A stretch of DNA of 64,000 nucleotides from CATZDY01 sp045599035 (GCA_045599035.1 JAZRVI010000037.1:48698-112697); one strand, 5' to 3'. Positions 16,819 to 26,435 are shown, counted from the first letter of the stretch. The notes: generated by a model not told the origin, from the sequence alone. Numbers and translations: made by a program.

Positions 16819-18369
16819 TTGAGTTTAAAACAGCAAGTCAGCAATGGAGCTGAGGTGGACGAAAAAATCTCGGCTCTGGTAACTAACGCCAATGCCATTC
16901 GAGCCATTGCTGCGGCGGTGGAAGGTACTTTGGGACCCAAGGGTCTGGATACCATGCTGGTGGATCAGTTTGGGGAAGTGGTAATTACTAATGATGGAGT
17001 TACCATTTTGACCTTGATGGAAGCCAATCACCCCGCTGCCCGAATGCTGATTAATATGGCCAAAGCCCAGCAGGAAGAGGTTGGGGACGGAACCACCACG
17101 GCTACCGTTATGGCCGGGGCTTTGGTGGCTGCCGGTGTGGAACAGGTGGCCAAAGGAGTTCCGGTGGCCAGAGTGATTGAGGGCTTGAGAAAGGGAATTA
17201 AAGAAGGGCTGGCTGCTTTGGATTCCCAAAAGCTGGTTCTGAAAGACCTGCAGGATCCTTTACTGCATCAGGTGGCTTTGGTGGCTGGCCGGGAACATGA
17301 AGATATTGCCGCTTTGGTCATTGAAGCGGCAGTCTTGATCGGTTGGGAACGCTTGCAGGATCACAATTTTAAATTGGCAGATACCATTACTGCTTTGGAA
17401 AACGCTTCTAATCAGGTTTTTCTGGGCGTGATTATTGATAAAGAAAAAATGAACCGGCAGATGCCGGAAAAATTGGAAAAAGTCAAGGTTTTGGTAGTTG
17501 ATGATGCCTTGGAGCCGGAAGAAATTGAAGAAGAAGCTTTGGCCACTGAAACTGGCTTTGCTCGCTATTTGGCCTTGCAGGAGCAGCACAAGGAAAATAT
17601 TCAGAAAATCATTGACTTGGGAGTTAAGCTGGTTTTGGCGGATCGCCGGATTGATGACATAGCCGAAGAAATGCTGACTGACGCTGGAATTATGGCGGTG
17701 CAGAGAGTAGCAGCCAAGGAGCTGAGAAAAGCGGCTGAACATACCGGAGCCAAGCCTCTCAAACGAACCGGGCTGAAAAAGCCCCCGGAAGTTTTGGGGC
17801 AGGCTTTGGGTGAGGCAGCCGAGGTCTTTAATGATGAAAAATCAGCTCAAGTCTGGCTGAAAGGCGGAGCCGGACAAAACCTGGCCAGTCTGATTCTGGG
17901 GGCTTCAACTGCCGAAGTAGTAGGCGAAAGAAAAAGAATTGCCAAGGATGCGGCTTCTGCCGTACAAGCGGCGGTTCAGGGCGGCATTGTGGCAGGAGGC
18001 GGGGCTGCCGAGCTGGCAGCAGTTAAATTGGTAGAAAAAGCCCGTTCTTCTGTTAAGGGCATGGCGGCTTATGGCCTGAGCTGTGTAGTCGAAGCCTTGA
18101 AGCGGCCGATGGCTCAAATTATCGCCAATTCAGGCTTTAACCCTCTGGAAAAGCTGGAAGATGTTTTGGCGGCTCAAACCGAAAGCGGTCTTAATTCCTT
18201 GGCCTTGGATTGTGAAAGCGGTAATGTTTGTGATATGCAGAAATTGGGAGTTTGGGACCCGCTGCCAGTCAAAAAACAGGCTTTGAAGGCAGCCGGGGAA
18301 ATTGCGGAAGCCATTTTAAGAATTGATACCATCATTAAGAAAAAGGATGGGGAAGCTCCCAAAGCTTAA
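16819..18369 (+). CDS. Group III (archaeal-like) chaperonin
   Basis: 516 residues of the thermosome/CCT type, not GroEL. EGTLGPKG (35-42), TNDGVTIL (57-64), GDGTTT (89-94), the catalytic-type Asp377 and GIVAGGGAAE (about 387-396) mark the ATPase. Group III chaperonins are closed by a built-in helical lid, and no groES accompanies this gene. Bacterial members are known in the dnaK operon of Carboxydothermus-like Firmicutes, exactly as here between hrcA and grpE. TTG 16819 is chosen because GGGAGG at 16804-16809 abuts the ATG at 16810 but sits well for the TTG. It is expected to be heat-inducible through CIRCE. Confidence 0.93.
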   Translation: MSLKQQVSNGAEVDEKISALVTNANAIRAIAAAVEGTLGPKGLDTMLVDQFGEVVITNDGVTILTLMEANHPAARMLINMAKAQQEEVGDGTTTATVMAGALVAAGVEQVAKGVPVARVIEGLRKGIKEGLAALDSQKLVLKDLQDPLLHQVALVAGREHEDIAALVIEAAVLIGWERLQDHNFKLADTITALENASNQVFLGVIIDKEKMNRQMPEKLEKVKVLVVDDALEPEEIEEEALATETGFARYLALQEQHKENIQKIIDLGVKLVLADRRIDDIAEEMLTDAGIMAVQRVAAKELRKAAEHTGAKPLKRTGLKKPPEVLGQALGEAAEVFNDEKSAQVWLKGGAGQNLASLILGASTAEVVGERKRIAKDAASAVQAAVQGGIVAGGGAAELAAVKLVEKARSSVKGMAAYGLSCVVEALKRPMAQIIANSGFNPLEKLEDVLAAQTESGLNSLALDCESGNVCDMQKLGVWDPLPVKKQALKAAGEIAEAILRIDTIIKKKDGEAPKA

Positions 18370-18393
18370 AGAGCTGTGAAGGAGGCGACTAAA

Positions 18394-18957
18394 TTGCAGA
18401 AGTATACTTGGGAAAATCCGGAAAGCGAAGCGGCAGCGGTGGAGGAGCAGCCGCAGGATCAACCGGAGGAGCAGCCGGAAAAAACAGAAGAAGAAAGTTC
18501 TGACTGTCAAACAGAATTGGAAGCAGCTCAAGCCAGAATTGAAGAACAGAATGATCAATATTTACGCCTGCGAGCCGAATTTGATAATTTCCGCCGCCGG
18601 ACTCAAAAGGAAAAAGAGGATTTTTATAAATATGCGGCTGAAAGCCTGCTTTTGGAATTACTGCCGGTTTTGGATAATTTTCAGCGAGCCATGGAGGCCA
18701 AAGAAGCCGAACCGGATAAATTTGCTGCAGGTATTGAAATGATTTATCGCCAAATGCTGGAGGTTTTGGAGAAGGAGGGTCTGAAGTCCATTGAGGCTTT
18801 GGGCGTTGAGTTTGATCCCCAAAAACATGAGGCGGTTATGCAGCAGCCGGTTTCCGACGAATATTCCGATAATATGATTAGTCAGGAATTGCGGCGGGGT
18901 TATACCTTAAAAGAAAAAGTCATTCGCCCGGCGATGGTAGCCGTGGCCAAAGCTTAA
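18394..18957 (+). CDS. grpE: Nucleotide exchange factor GrpE
   Basis: 187 residues. An acidic low-complexity N-terminus and a long coiled coil (DQYLRLRAEFDNFRRR...) precede the beta domain (GVEFDPQKHEAVMQQ). It releases ADP from DnaK. TTG 18394 lies 8 bp after AAGGAGG; GTG 18376 precedes that site and is rejected. It lies 25 bp downstream of the chaperonin and 20 bp upstream of dnaK. Confidence 0.95.
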   Translation: MQKYTWENPESEAAAVEEQPQDQPEEQPEKTEEESSDCQTELEAAQARIEEQNDQYLRLRAEFDNFRRRTQKEKEDFYKYAAESLLLELLPVLDNFQRAMEAKEAEPDKFAAGIEMIYRQMLEVLEKEGLKSIEALGVEFDPQKHEAVMQQPVSDEYSDNMISQELRRGYTLKEKVIRPAMVAVAKA

Positions 18958-18977
18958 GCATAGAGGAGGATTTGATC

Positions 18978-20816
18978 ATGAGTAAAGTGATTGGAATTGA
19001 CTTGGGAACCACCAATTCCTGTGTGGCAGTAATGGAAGGCGGCGAAGCCGTAGTTATCCCGAATGCTGAAGGCGGCAGAACTACCGCTTCTGTGGTCGGC
19101 TTTTCCAAAACCGGTGAACGCCTGGTTGGTCAGGTAGCCAAGCGGCAGGCTGTCAGCAATCCGGATAATACAGTGAGTTCCATTAAAAGATATATGGGAA
19201 CTGATCATAAGGTAACTATTGAAGGCAAAAGCTATACCCCGCAGGAAATTTCCGCTTTGATTCTGCAAAAACTGAAAGCCGATGCGGAAGGCTATCTGGG
19301 CGGCAGCGTAAGTCAGGCGGTTATTACCGTTCCGGCCTATTTTACTGATGCCCAGCGGCAGGCCACCAAGGATGCCGGCAAGATTGCCGGTCTGGAAGTT
19401 TTGCGGATTATCAACGAACCTACTGCCGCAGCTTTGGCATATGGTCTGGATAAAAATGATACTGACCAGACGATTTTGGTCTTTGACCTGGGCGGCGGTA
19501 CCTTTGATGTTTCCATTTTGGAATTGGGAGATGGAGTTTTTGAAGTAAGAGCCACCAGCGGTAACAACCGTTTGGGCGGGGATGATTTTGACCAGAGAGT
19601 TATTGACTGGATGGTCGGAGAATTTAAACGGGAAAGCGGAATTGATTTATCTGCTGACCGGATGGCCATGCAGAGATTAAAGGAAGCAGCCGAAAAAGCC
19701 AAAATCGAGCTTTCCGGTGTGGCTACCACCAATATTAATTTACCCTTTATTACCGCTGATAACAATGGTCCGAAACACCTGGACTTAAATTTGAGCCGGG
19801 CTAAATTTGATGAATTAACGGCTGATTTGGTAGAAAAAACCATGCAGCCTACCCGTCAGGCCATGCAGGACAGCGGCCTGGATCCCAAGGATATTGATAA
19901 AATCCTGCTGGTGGGCGGTTCCACCCGGATTCCGGCAGTACAGGAAGCCATTCGCAAATTCCTGAACAAGGAACCTCACAAAGGCATTAATCCGGATGAA
20001 TGTGTGGCCATTGGAGCAGCTATCCAGGCCGGGGTTCTGTCCGGAGAAGTTAAGGATGTTATTCTGCTGGATGTAACTCCTCTTTCCCTGGGGATTGAAA
20101 CCCTGGGCGGAGTTTGCACTCGCTTAATCGAACGGAATACCACCATTCCGGTTTCCAAGAGCCAGATTTTCTCCACCGCTGCTGATAATCAGCCGGGTGT
20201 GGAAATCAATGTTCTGCAAGGGGAACGCCAAATGGCCAATGACAACAAATCGCTGGGACGCTTTAATTTAACCGGCATTCCTCCGGCTCCAAGAGGAGTA
20301 CCTCAAATTGAAGTTAAATTTGATATTGATGCCAACGGTATTGTTAATGTATCGGCCAAGGATATGTCCACCGGAAACGAACAGAAAATTACCATTACTG
20401 GTTCCACCGGCTTATCGGATGAAGATATTGATAAAATGGTTAAGGATGCGGAAGCCAATGCCGAAGCCGACCGCAAGCGTAAAGAAGAAGTAGAAGCTCG
20501 CAACCAGGGCGACAGCCTGGTCTATCAGGCCGAAAAAGCTATTAAAGACTGGGGCGATAAAGCTGATGCCGCCAAGGTAGCCGAAGTCAATCAGGCTGTG
20601 GATGAGCTGAAAAAAGCTTTGGAAGGCAGCGATTTGGAAGCCATTAAAGCCAAAACCGAAGCTCTGTCCAAGCCTTTGTATGAACTTAGCTCGGCCATGT
20701 ATCAGCAGGAACAGCAGGCTGGTGCTAAAGCCAGCGGTCAGCCGGAAGGCTCGGCCAATGCTCCCAAGGATGATAATGTAGTGGATGCTGATTTTGAAAT
20801 CAAAGAAGATAAATAA
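18978..20816 (+). CDS. dnaK: Chaperone DnaK (Hsp70)
   Basis: 612 residues. GIDLGTTNSCVA begins the ATPase domain, and VPAYFTDAQRQATKDAG, DLGGGTFDVS and LVGGSTRIPAVQE are the Hsp70 signatures. The substrate domain (about 385-505) and a C-terminal lid ending DDNVVDADFEIKEDK follow. ATG 18978 is set by GAGGAGGA. Lengths and motifs are normal for a Firmicute DnaK. Confidence 0.98.
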   Translation: MSKVIGIDLGTTNSCVAVMEGGEAVVIPNAEGGRTTASVVGFSKTGERLVGQVAKRQAVSNPDNTVSSIKRYMGTDHKVTIEGKSYTPQEISALILQKLKADAEGYLGGSVSQAVITVPAYFTDAQRQATKDAGKIAGLEVLRIINEPTAAALAYGLDKNDTDQTILVFDLGGGTFDVSILELGDGVFEVRATSGNNRLGGDDFDQRVIDWMVGEFKRESGIDLSADRMAMQRLKEAAEKAKIELSGVATTNINLPFITADNNGPKHLDLNLSRAKFDELTADLVEKTMQPTRQAMQDSGLDPKDIDKILLVGGSTRIPAVQEAIRKFLNKEPHKGINPDECVAIGAAIQAGVLSGEVKDVILLDVTPLSLGIETLGGVCTRLIERNTTIPVSKSQIFSTAADNQPGVEINVLQGERQMANDNKSLGRFNLTGIPPAPRGVPQIEVKFDIDANGIVNVSAKDMSTGNEQKITITGSTGLSDEDIDKMVKDAEANAEADRKRKEEVEARNQGDSLVYQAEKAIKDWGDKADAAKVAEVNQAVDELKKALEGSDLEAIKAKTEALSKPLYELSSAMYQQEQQAGAKASGQPEGSANAPKDDNVVDADFEIKEDK

Positions 20817-20845
20817 ACAAACCCAAAAAAACAAAACTTATGGAT

Positions 20846-20873
20846 GCCCATGTGGGAAGCCTCCTGCATGGGC
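20846..20873 (+). terminator. Hairpin between dnaK and dnaJ
   Basis: GCCCATG-N14-CATGGGC without a strong T run. It may be a weak terminator or an mRNA stabilising or processing hairpin that sets dnaK above dnaJ expression. Confidence 0.45.
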
Positions 20874-20913
20874 TTGTCCTGTATCTAATTATTTAAAAAG
20901 GTGGTGCCGTTAA

Positions 20914-22086
20914 TTGTCCAAGCGGGATTATTACGAAGTATTAGGGGTGGAGAAAGGAGCCACGGCGGAGGAGCTGAAAAAAGCCTACCGCAAATTGGCT
21001 CGGCAATATCACCCGGATGCTAATCCTGATGATCCGTCTGCCGAGGAAAAGTTTAAGGAAGTAGCCGAAGCCTATGAAGTTTTAAACGATGAACAAAAGC
21101 GAGCCATTTATGACAGTTATGGTCATGATGGGTTAAATTCCCAGGGTGGTTTTGGCGGTGGCGGTTTCGGTGGTTTTGAAGGCTTTGGCGGCGGGGGATT
21201 TGGAGATATTTTTGATATGTTTTTCAATGGCGGCAGCAGTGGCAGCCGTCGCCGTAATGCCAATGCTCCGCAAAAGGGCAACGATTTACGGGTGGAACTG
21301 GGCATCAGCTTTAAGGAAGCGGCTTTTGGGGTGGAAAAAGAAGTTACGATCCAGCGAAATGAAAACTGTTCCACCTGCAATGGAACCGGAGCCGCTGCCG
21401 GCAGCAGTCCGATTACCTGTACAGCCTGCGGAGGTCGGGGACAGGTGCAGATTACCCAAAACACACCTTTTGGCCGGATTATGCAAACCCGGGAATGTGA
21501 CAAATGCCGGGGAACCGGGAAAATTATTGAAAAGCCTTGTCCCAGCTGCAAAGGCTCCGGACAAGTGCGGCGGCAGCGGAGCATTAAGGTTCGGGTGCCG
21601 GCTGGAGTGGATACCGGAATCCGCTTGCGGGTAAGCGGCGAAGGTGAAGCTGGTCTGCGGGGCGGCTCCGCTGGGGATTTATATGTTTTCATTCGGGTTA
21701 ATGAGGATGACTTCTTTGTTCGGGAAGGCAATGATTTATTCTGTGAGGTTTCGATTAATATTGCTCAGGCGGCTTTGGGTGATTCCATTGATGTTCCGAC
21801 CCTGGATGGGGTAGCCCTTTTGAATATTCCAGCCGGTACTCAAAGCGGAACTGTTTTTCGCCTGAGGGGTAAAGGGGTTCCCGATGTCGGCGGCTATGGC
21901 CAGGGGGATCAGCATGTTCGAGTGGCGGTGGAAACTCCGGTTAATTTAACTGAAGAACAAAAAGATTTATTGCGGCAATTTGCGGAAAGTCTGGGCAAAA
22001 AAATGGCTCCCAAATCTGGTTACAAAAAGAAAAAAAAAAGTAAAATTAAAGAAGCTGCCGAAAAAGTTAAGGAAGCATTTTCTTGA
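20914..22086 (+). CDS. dnaJ: Chaperone DnaJ (Hsp40)
   Basis: 390 residues, full type I architecture. The J domain has HPD (in QYHPDANPDD), followed by a Gly/Phe-rich region. Four CxxCxGxG zinc modules (CSTCNGTG, CTACGGRG, CDKCRGTG, CPSCKGSG) and the C-terminal substrate domain come next, ending in a Lys-rich tail. The start is TTG after AAAGGTGG. It stimulates DnaK ATPase. Confidence 0.97.
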   Translation: MSKRDYYEVLGVEKGATAEELKKAYRKLARQYHPDANPDDPSAEEKFKEVAEAYEVLNDEQKRAIYDSYGHDGLNSQGGFGGGGFGGFEGFGGGGFGDIFDMFFNGGSSGSRRRNANAPQKGNDLRVELGISFKEAAFGVEKEVTIQRNENCSTCNGTGAAAGSSPITCTACGGRGQVQITQNTPFGRIMQTRECDKCRGTGKIIEKPCPSCKGSGQVRRQRSIKVRVPAGVDTGIRLRVSGEGEAGLRGGSAGDLYVFIRVNEDDFFVREGNDLFCEVSINIAQAALGDSIDVPTLDGVALLNIPAGTQSGTVFRLRGKGVPDVGGYGQGDQHVRVAVETPVNLTEEQKDLLRQFAESLGKKMAPKSGYKKKKKSKIKEAAEKVKEAFS

Positions 22087-22110
22087 CTTTGGAAAGGTAA
22101 AAGATAAATT

Positions 22111-22980
22111 ATGGCGGGATATTGTTGGGAATTAAGTCTGCAAATGGCGGCGGAGGATTTGGAACTGGGAGCCGAGATCTGCTGGGAATTGGGCAGCTCC
22201 GGGGTAAGTATTATTGATCCCAGGGACTGGGAGAGCTTGAAACCGGAAGAAAAAGTGACGGAAGAAAAGCCAGCAGCGGAAGTCAAGGCTTATTTTGCTG
22301 AAAAAGTCGATCCCCGGCCTTTGCTGAACAATTATAAGCTGTCAGCTCAAATTGTCTGGCAACTAATTAAAGAAGATGATTGGCGGCACGAATGGAAAAA
22401 ATATTATCATCCCTTGCGGGTGGGACGCAAATTTTTTATTAAGCCGGTCTGGGAAGAAGCCGAGGACTTGGAGCGGCTGACTCTGGTAATTGAACCGGGG
22501 GTTTCCTTTGGGTCTGGAACTCATCCTTCCACTCAGCTTTGCCTGGAATTTTTGGAAAACTATATTACCCCGGAAAGCCGGGTTTTTGATGTGGGCTGCG
22601 GTTCAGGAATTTTGGCTATGGCTGCGGCTAAATTGGGAGCAGCCCAGGTTTGGGCGGTGGATAATGATCCTTTGGCGGTTAAGGCGGCCAAGGAAAACTT
22701 CCAGCTTAACGCTTTGCAAATTGAAGTGGTGGAAGGCGATTTGCTCCAGCAGGCTAAAGGACGGGCTAATTTAATTGTAGCCAATATTGTAGCGGAGGTT
22801 ATTATTCATTTGGCTCCAACGGTGGCTGAATTTTTGGAAGACGGCGGTCTTTTTATTGCTTCCGGAATTTATTATGAACGAGAAACCGAAGTAGAAAAAT
22901 TTTTGACTGCCCGCCAATTCGAGCTGATGGCTCGCAAGCGGGAAGGGGAATGGACGGCTTTGGCCGTAAGAAAGCGATAA
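22111..22980 (+). CDS. prmA: Ribosomal protein L11 methyltransferase
   Basis: 289 residues. The methyltransferase motif I FDVGCGSGILAMAAAKLGA is followed by AVDNDPLAV and NIVAEVI. FGSGTHPSTQLCLE is the PrmA-specific segment. It trimethylates ribosomal protein L11. Its place between dnaJ and rsmE is the usual Firmicute order. Confidence 0.94.
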   Translation: MAGYCWELSLQMAAEDLELGAEICWELGSSGVSIIDPRDWESLKPEEKVTEEKPAAEVKAYFAEKVDPRPLLNNYKLSAQIVWQLIKEDDWRHEWKKYYHPLRVGRKFFIKPVWEEAEDLERLTLVIEPGVSFGSGTHPSTQLCLEFLENYITPESRVFDVGCGSGILAMAAAKLGAAQVWAVDNDPLAVKAAKENFQLNALQIEVVEGDLLQQAKGRANLIVANIVAEVIIHLAPTVAEFLEDGGLFIASGIYYERETEVEKFLTARQFELMARKREGEWTALAVRKR

Positions 22981-22997
22981 AAAGCGGTGAAGAAAGA

Positions 22998-23720
22998 GTG
23001 AGATATTTTTTTGTCAAACCAGAGGAGTTTGCCCAGGAAACGGTGCTTTTGACTGGAAATCAAGCTCATCATTTAAGCCGGGTTTTGCGTTTGCAGCCCG
23101 GTGATTATTTGGAATTGCTGGATGGCCGGGGGCAGGCAGCCCATGCTCGAATTGAAAGTGTGGGCAAAGTGGTTTGTTGCCGCAAAGAGGAAATTTACTG
23201 GCCTCCGGGACGGCCTTCTTTGCGGGTTACCCTGTGGCAGGGGCTGGCCAAAGGCGAAAAGATGGATCAGATTATTCAAAAAAGTGTAGAATTGGGAGTA
23301 AGCCGGATTATTCCCCTGACCTGTGAGCGTTCGGTGGTACGGCTGAACAAGGCCGGGGAAAAAAAGGAACGCTGGCAGAAAATAGCGATGGAAGCGGCTC
23401 AACAGTGCCGCCGTCCGGATTTGCCCTTGGTGGAGGAAGCTCAAAGCCTGCCCCAAGCCTTGGAACAGCTTAAAGGCTTGCTGCTGGTACTTTGGGAAGA
23501 GGAAAAGCAGGTCGGCTTTCGGCAGTTGTGGCAGATGCCCGCTCCAGAAGAAGTTTCTTTGCTGATTGGGCCGGAGGGCGGCTTGACCCCCCAAGAAGTA
23601 AATTTGGCTAAAGATCGAGGCGCCAGGGTTTTGACCCTGGGCAGCCGGATTTTACGCACCGAAACCGCTGGGCCGACGGCTTTAGCCTTATTAATGCACG
23701 GTTGGGGGGATTTGGCTTGA
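22998..23720 (+). CDS. rsmE: 16S rRNA m3U1498 methyltransferase
   Basis: 240 residues. An N-terminal PUA-like domain (ITGNQAHHLSRVLR-like) and a SPOUT knot (LLIGPEGGLTPQEV...TLGSRILRTETAGPTAL) identify RsmE. GTG 22998 is chosen because it gives the family N-terminus MRYFFV; the upstream frame overlaps prmA. The TGA overlaps the mtaB start. Confidence 0.93.
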   Translation: MRYFFVKPEEFAQETVLLTGNQAHHLSRVLRLQPGDYLELLDGRGQAAHARIESVGKVVCCRKEEIYWPPGRPSLRVTLWQGLAKGEKMDQIIQKSVELGVSRIIPLTCERSVVRLNKAGEKKERWQKIAMEAAQQCRRPDLPLVEEAQSLPQALEQLKGLLLVLWEEEKQVGFRQLWQMPAPEEVSLLIGPEGGLTPQEVNLAKDRGARVLTLGSRILRTETAGPTALALLMHGWGDLA

Positions 23721-25015
23721 AAAAAAGAGTAGCCATGTTGACTTTGGGCTGTAAGGTGAATCAATATGAAAGCACGGCTATTTTGGAAATGCTCAAAGCA
23801 GCGGGCTGGCAGGAGGTTGATTTTCACGAGGAAGCCGACGCTTATCTGGTTAATACCTGCACTGTAACCCACATTGGCGACCGCAAGTCCCGCCAAATGC
23901 TGCGGCGGGCGGCTCGTCGCAATCCCCAGGCGATAATTGCAGCTTTGGGCTGTTATGCTCAAGTAGCTCCGGAGGAATTGGCGGCTTTGCCGGAAATAGA
24001 TTTAGTTTTGGGCAATGGGGATAAAAACCGATTGCCGGAAATTTTGGCCGGATTGGTTAAGGGCAAAAAGGAAATCATTGTGCATCCTCGTTCTGAATTG
24101 CGGGAATTTGAAGAATTTCCAGCCGTAGCCTCCACCTGCCGCACCCGGGCTTTCTTAAAAATTCAGGAAGGCTGCAATAATTTTTGTTCTTACTGTATTA
24201 TTCCCTATGCCCGGGGGCCTTTACGCAGCCGGGATCCCCAACGAGCTTTGGCAGAATCCCGGCAACTGGTTGCGGAGGGTTTTAAGGAAATTGTGCTGAC
24301 GGGGATTCATACCGGGGCTTATGGGCAGGAAAAGCCGGGAAGCTGGCACTTGGCGGATTTATTGCGACAGATGCGGACAATTCCCGGTCTGGAACGACTT
24401 CGTTTAAGCTCTTTGGAACCAATGGACTGTACGCCAGAAATTATTGAGCTTTTGGCGGAAGGTCAGCCTTTTTGCCCTCATTTGCACATTCCATTGCAAA
24501 GCGGTTCGGATGCTGTTTTAAGGCAAATGCACCGGCATTATAATTGCCGGGAATTTGCTCAACTGGTAGCCAATATTCGGCAAAAAATAGCCAATGCAGC
24601 CTTGACTACTGATGTGATTGTCGGCTTTCCGGGAGAAACAGAAGAACAATTTGTCGAAAGCTGTCAGTTTATTCGCCAAATGGGTTTTGCGGCTTTGCAT
24701 GTCTTTAAGTATTCCCCCCGCCAGGGAACTTTGGCGGCCAGCTTTCCCCAGCAGGTTCCGGAAGAAATCAAAGAAGAACGAAGTCGCCGTCTTTTGAAGC
24801 TGGCTGCCGAGTTGAGACAAAACTATGCTCAAAGCTTTGTGGGGCAAAGCTTGTCGGTCTTGGTGGAGGAAGAAGAAAAACCGGGATGGTGGCAAGGTTT
24901 TACTCCCAACTATTTAAAGGTGATTTTTCCCGGCTCCTCCGCAGATCAGGGCAAGATTTTGTCAATTAAAATCAGGGATTGGCAGGAAGGCTTTTTGCGG
25001 GGTGAAAAAGAATAG
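23717..25015 (+). CDS. mtaB: tRNA t6A37 methylthiotransferase MtaB
   Basis: 432 residues. LGCKVNQYES is the MtaB variant of the first cluster motif. Radical SAM CNNFCSYCIIPYARGPLRSR and a C-terminal TRAM-like domain follow. It converts t6A to ms2t6A in tRNAs decoding ANN codons. TTG 23717 (TTGA overlap with rsmE) has GGGGGGAT upstream; ATG 23735 is an alternative. Confidence 0.93.
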   Translation: MKKRVAMLTLGCKVNQYESTAILEMLKAAGWQEVDFHEEADAYLVNTCTVTHIGDRKSRQMLRRAARRNPQAIIAALGCYAQVAPEELAALPEIDLVLGNGDKNRLPEILAGLVKGKKEIIVHPRSELREFEEFPAVASTCRTRAFLKIQEGCNNFCSYCIIPYARGPLRSRDPQRALAESRQLVAEGFKEIVLTGIHTGAYGQEKPGSWHLADLLRQMRTIPGLERLRLSSLEPMDCTPEIIELLAEGQPFCPHLHIPLQSGSDAVLRQMHRHYNCREFAQLVANIRQKIANAALTTDVIVGFPGETEEQFVESCQFIRQMGFAALHVFKYSPRQGTLAASFPQQVPEEIKEERSRRLLKLAAELRQNYAQSFVGQSLSVLVEEEEKPGWWQGFTPNYLKVIFPGSSADQGKILSIKIRDWQEGFLRGEKE

Positions 25016-25117
25016 ATATTTTTTAAAGCAATGAATTTTTTAGCAGGATTTGTGGCTTATTGTGCGAATTAAACATAAACAAAGAATATTAATAACGGAG
25101 CTGAAGGGGGAACAAAG

Positions 25118-25459
25118 GTGGGAGAGTGTATTTTTTGTAAAATTGCCCAAAAGGAAATTCCTGTGGAGCCAGTCTATGAAAATGAACACCTAATCGCTTT
25201 TAATGACCTGAACCCGGTTGCTCCAGTGCATATTTTGATTATCCCCAAACAGCATATTTCCAGCTTGTGGGAAATTAAAGAGGCCGAGCTGCCGGTTTTG
25301 GGAGAAATTCAAAAAGCAGCGGTGGCCATTGCCAAAGAAAAAAATCTGGAAGCGGGTTTTCGTTTGGTGGCTAATTGCAATGCAGAAGGCGGGCAGACAG
25401 TTTTTCACCTTCATTACCATCTTTTGGGGGGAAGAAATCTGCAATGGCCGCCAGGCTAG
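25118..25459 (+). CDS. HIT-family (histidine triad) nucleotide hydrolase
   Basis: 113 residues. CIFCKIAQKEIP begins the HIT fold, with FNDLNPVAPVHILIIPKQH and the catalytic FHLHYHLLGG triad at the end. HinT proteins hydrolyse adenosine phosphoramidates. GTG 25118 follows GAAGGGGG. The order mtaB-HIT-rpsU is common in Clostridia. Confidence 0.93.
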   Translation: MGECIFCKIAQKEIPVEPVYENEHLIAFNDLNPVAPVHILIIPKQHISSLWEIKEAELPVLGEIQKAAVAIAKEKNLEAGFRLVANCNAEGGQTVFHLHYHLLGGRNLQWPPG

Positions 25460-25461
25460 TA

Positions 25462-25491
25462 TTGACTGGAGTTTAGAAAAAGTGGTATAAT
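25462..25491 (+). promoter_or_regulatory. Promoter of rpsU
   Basis: TTGACT at 25462-25467 and TATAAT at 25486-25491, 18 bp apart, right after the HIT gene. It gives rpsU its own strong promoter. Confidence 0.8.
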
Positions 25492-25574
25492 GAAGTATGT
25501 ATCTGTTCTTTTGAGGTGATGCAGTATTCAAAGGGTTTATCATTTAGGTAACCTGGCGGAGGGAGGGATAGGAT

Positions 25575-25751
25575 ATGTCGGAAATTCGAGTCGGCAAAAA
25601 TGAAACTTTAGACAGTGCCCTCAGACGCTTTAAGCGTAATTGCCAGAAAGCCGGGGTTTTGGCAGAAGCCAGAAAGCATGAGCATTACGAAAAACCCAGC
25701 GTTAGACGCAAGAAAAAGTCTGAAGCTGCCAGAAAACGTAAGTTCTACTAG
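25575..25751 (+). CDS. rpsU: Small ribosomal subunit protein S21
   Basis: 58 residues beginning MSEIRVGKNETLDSALRRF, with the conserved RRKKKSEAARKRK basic tail. S21 helps initiation on the 30S subunit. The ATG lies after GGAGGGATAGG. Its own promoter and terminator bracket it. Confidence 0.97.
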   Translation: MSEIRVGKNETLDSALRRFKRNCQKAGVLAEARKHEHYEKPSVRRKKKSEAARKRKFY

Positions 25752-25791
25752 AAAATTAAGGCGAACAATTCTTTAAAATCCAGAAAATCAT

Positions 25792-25830
25792 AATGTCCGG
25801 CAGGCTTCAGGCTTTCCGGACATTTTTCTT
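25792..25830 (+). terminator. Terminator after rpsU
   Basis: AATGTCCGG-N15-CCGGACATT followed by TTT CTTT. Confidence 0.85.
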
Positions 25831-25848
25831 TAAAAGGGGGGCGGCCAA

Positions 25849-26325
25849 ATGGAATGGCTGTCGGTTTTATTAATTATTTTGGGTCTGCTGCTCTTGTTTA
25901 TTGAGGTCTTTTTGGCCGGTTTTGGCGTTGCCGGAACCAGCGGGATTATTCTTTTAATCTGGGGCGGCGTTCTAATCTTTACCGATATAGAAGCTTCTTT
26001 GCAAGCCATAGTTATTGGCTTGCTGGTTACCATTGCAGTATTTGCCCTGCTAATGTTTATTTTTTCCCGGCTGAAGTTTTGGAAAAAGATGACCTTAACT
26101 GACCAGCAGGAAAATTCCGAAGGTTATGCAGCTCCGATCCTGGGAGATTTTTTGCGGGTTGGACTGGAAGGCCGGGCTTTAACCCCCTTGCGGCCAGCCG
26201 GAACCGCCGAATTTGAGCATTATCGAGTTGATGTAGTAACCGAAGGGGATTTTATTGACCAAGGTGAAAAAGTTCGGGTACTCAAGCTGGAAGGAGTTCG
26301 GGTAGTCGTGGAAAAGGCTGTTTAA
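25849..26325 (+). CDS. NfeD-like membrane protein
   Basis: 158 residues. Two long hydrophobic helical stretches (about 5-70) are followed by a small OB-fold domain (LEGRALTPLRPAGTAEF...VDVVTEGDFI). This is the NfeD C-terminal domain usually found beside a ClpP-like or flotillin-like partner. No such partner is adjacent here. A role in membrane quality control is family-level inference. Confidence 0.82.
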   Translation: MEWLSVLLIILGLLLLFIEVFLAGFGVAGTSGIILLIWGGVLIFTDIEASLQAIVIGLLVTIAVFALLMFIFSRLKFWKKMTLTDQQENSEGYAAPILGDFLRVGLEGRALTPLRPAGTAEFEHYRVDVVTEGDFIDQGEKVRVLKLEGVRVVVEKAV

Positions 26326-26394
26326 GGCTGTCTGTTTTTGGGGCGGAGATTGGGTCAACATAAAAATTTTTTCTTGCTAAAGTTTTATTATATA

Positions 26395-26435
26395 TTGCCC
26401 TGCCCCTTTACCATAAAAGAGCAGGGCAAAAATTT
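26395..26435. terminator. Bidirectional terminator
   Basis: TTGCCCTGC pairs with GCAGGGCAA, followed by AAATTTT on one side and a T-rich stretch on the other. It separates the convergent NfeD-like and trpS genes. Confidence 0.85.
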
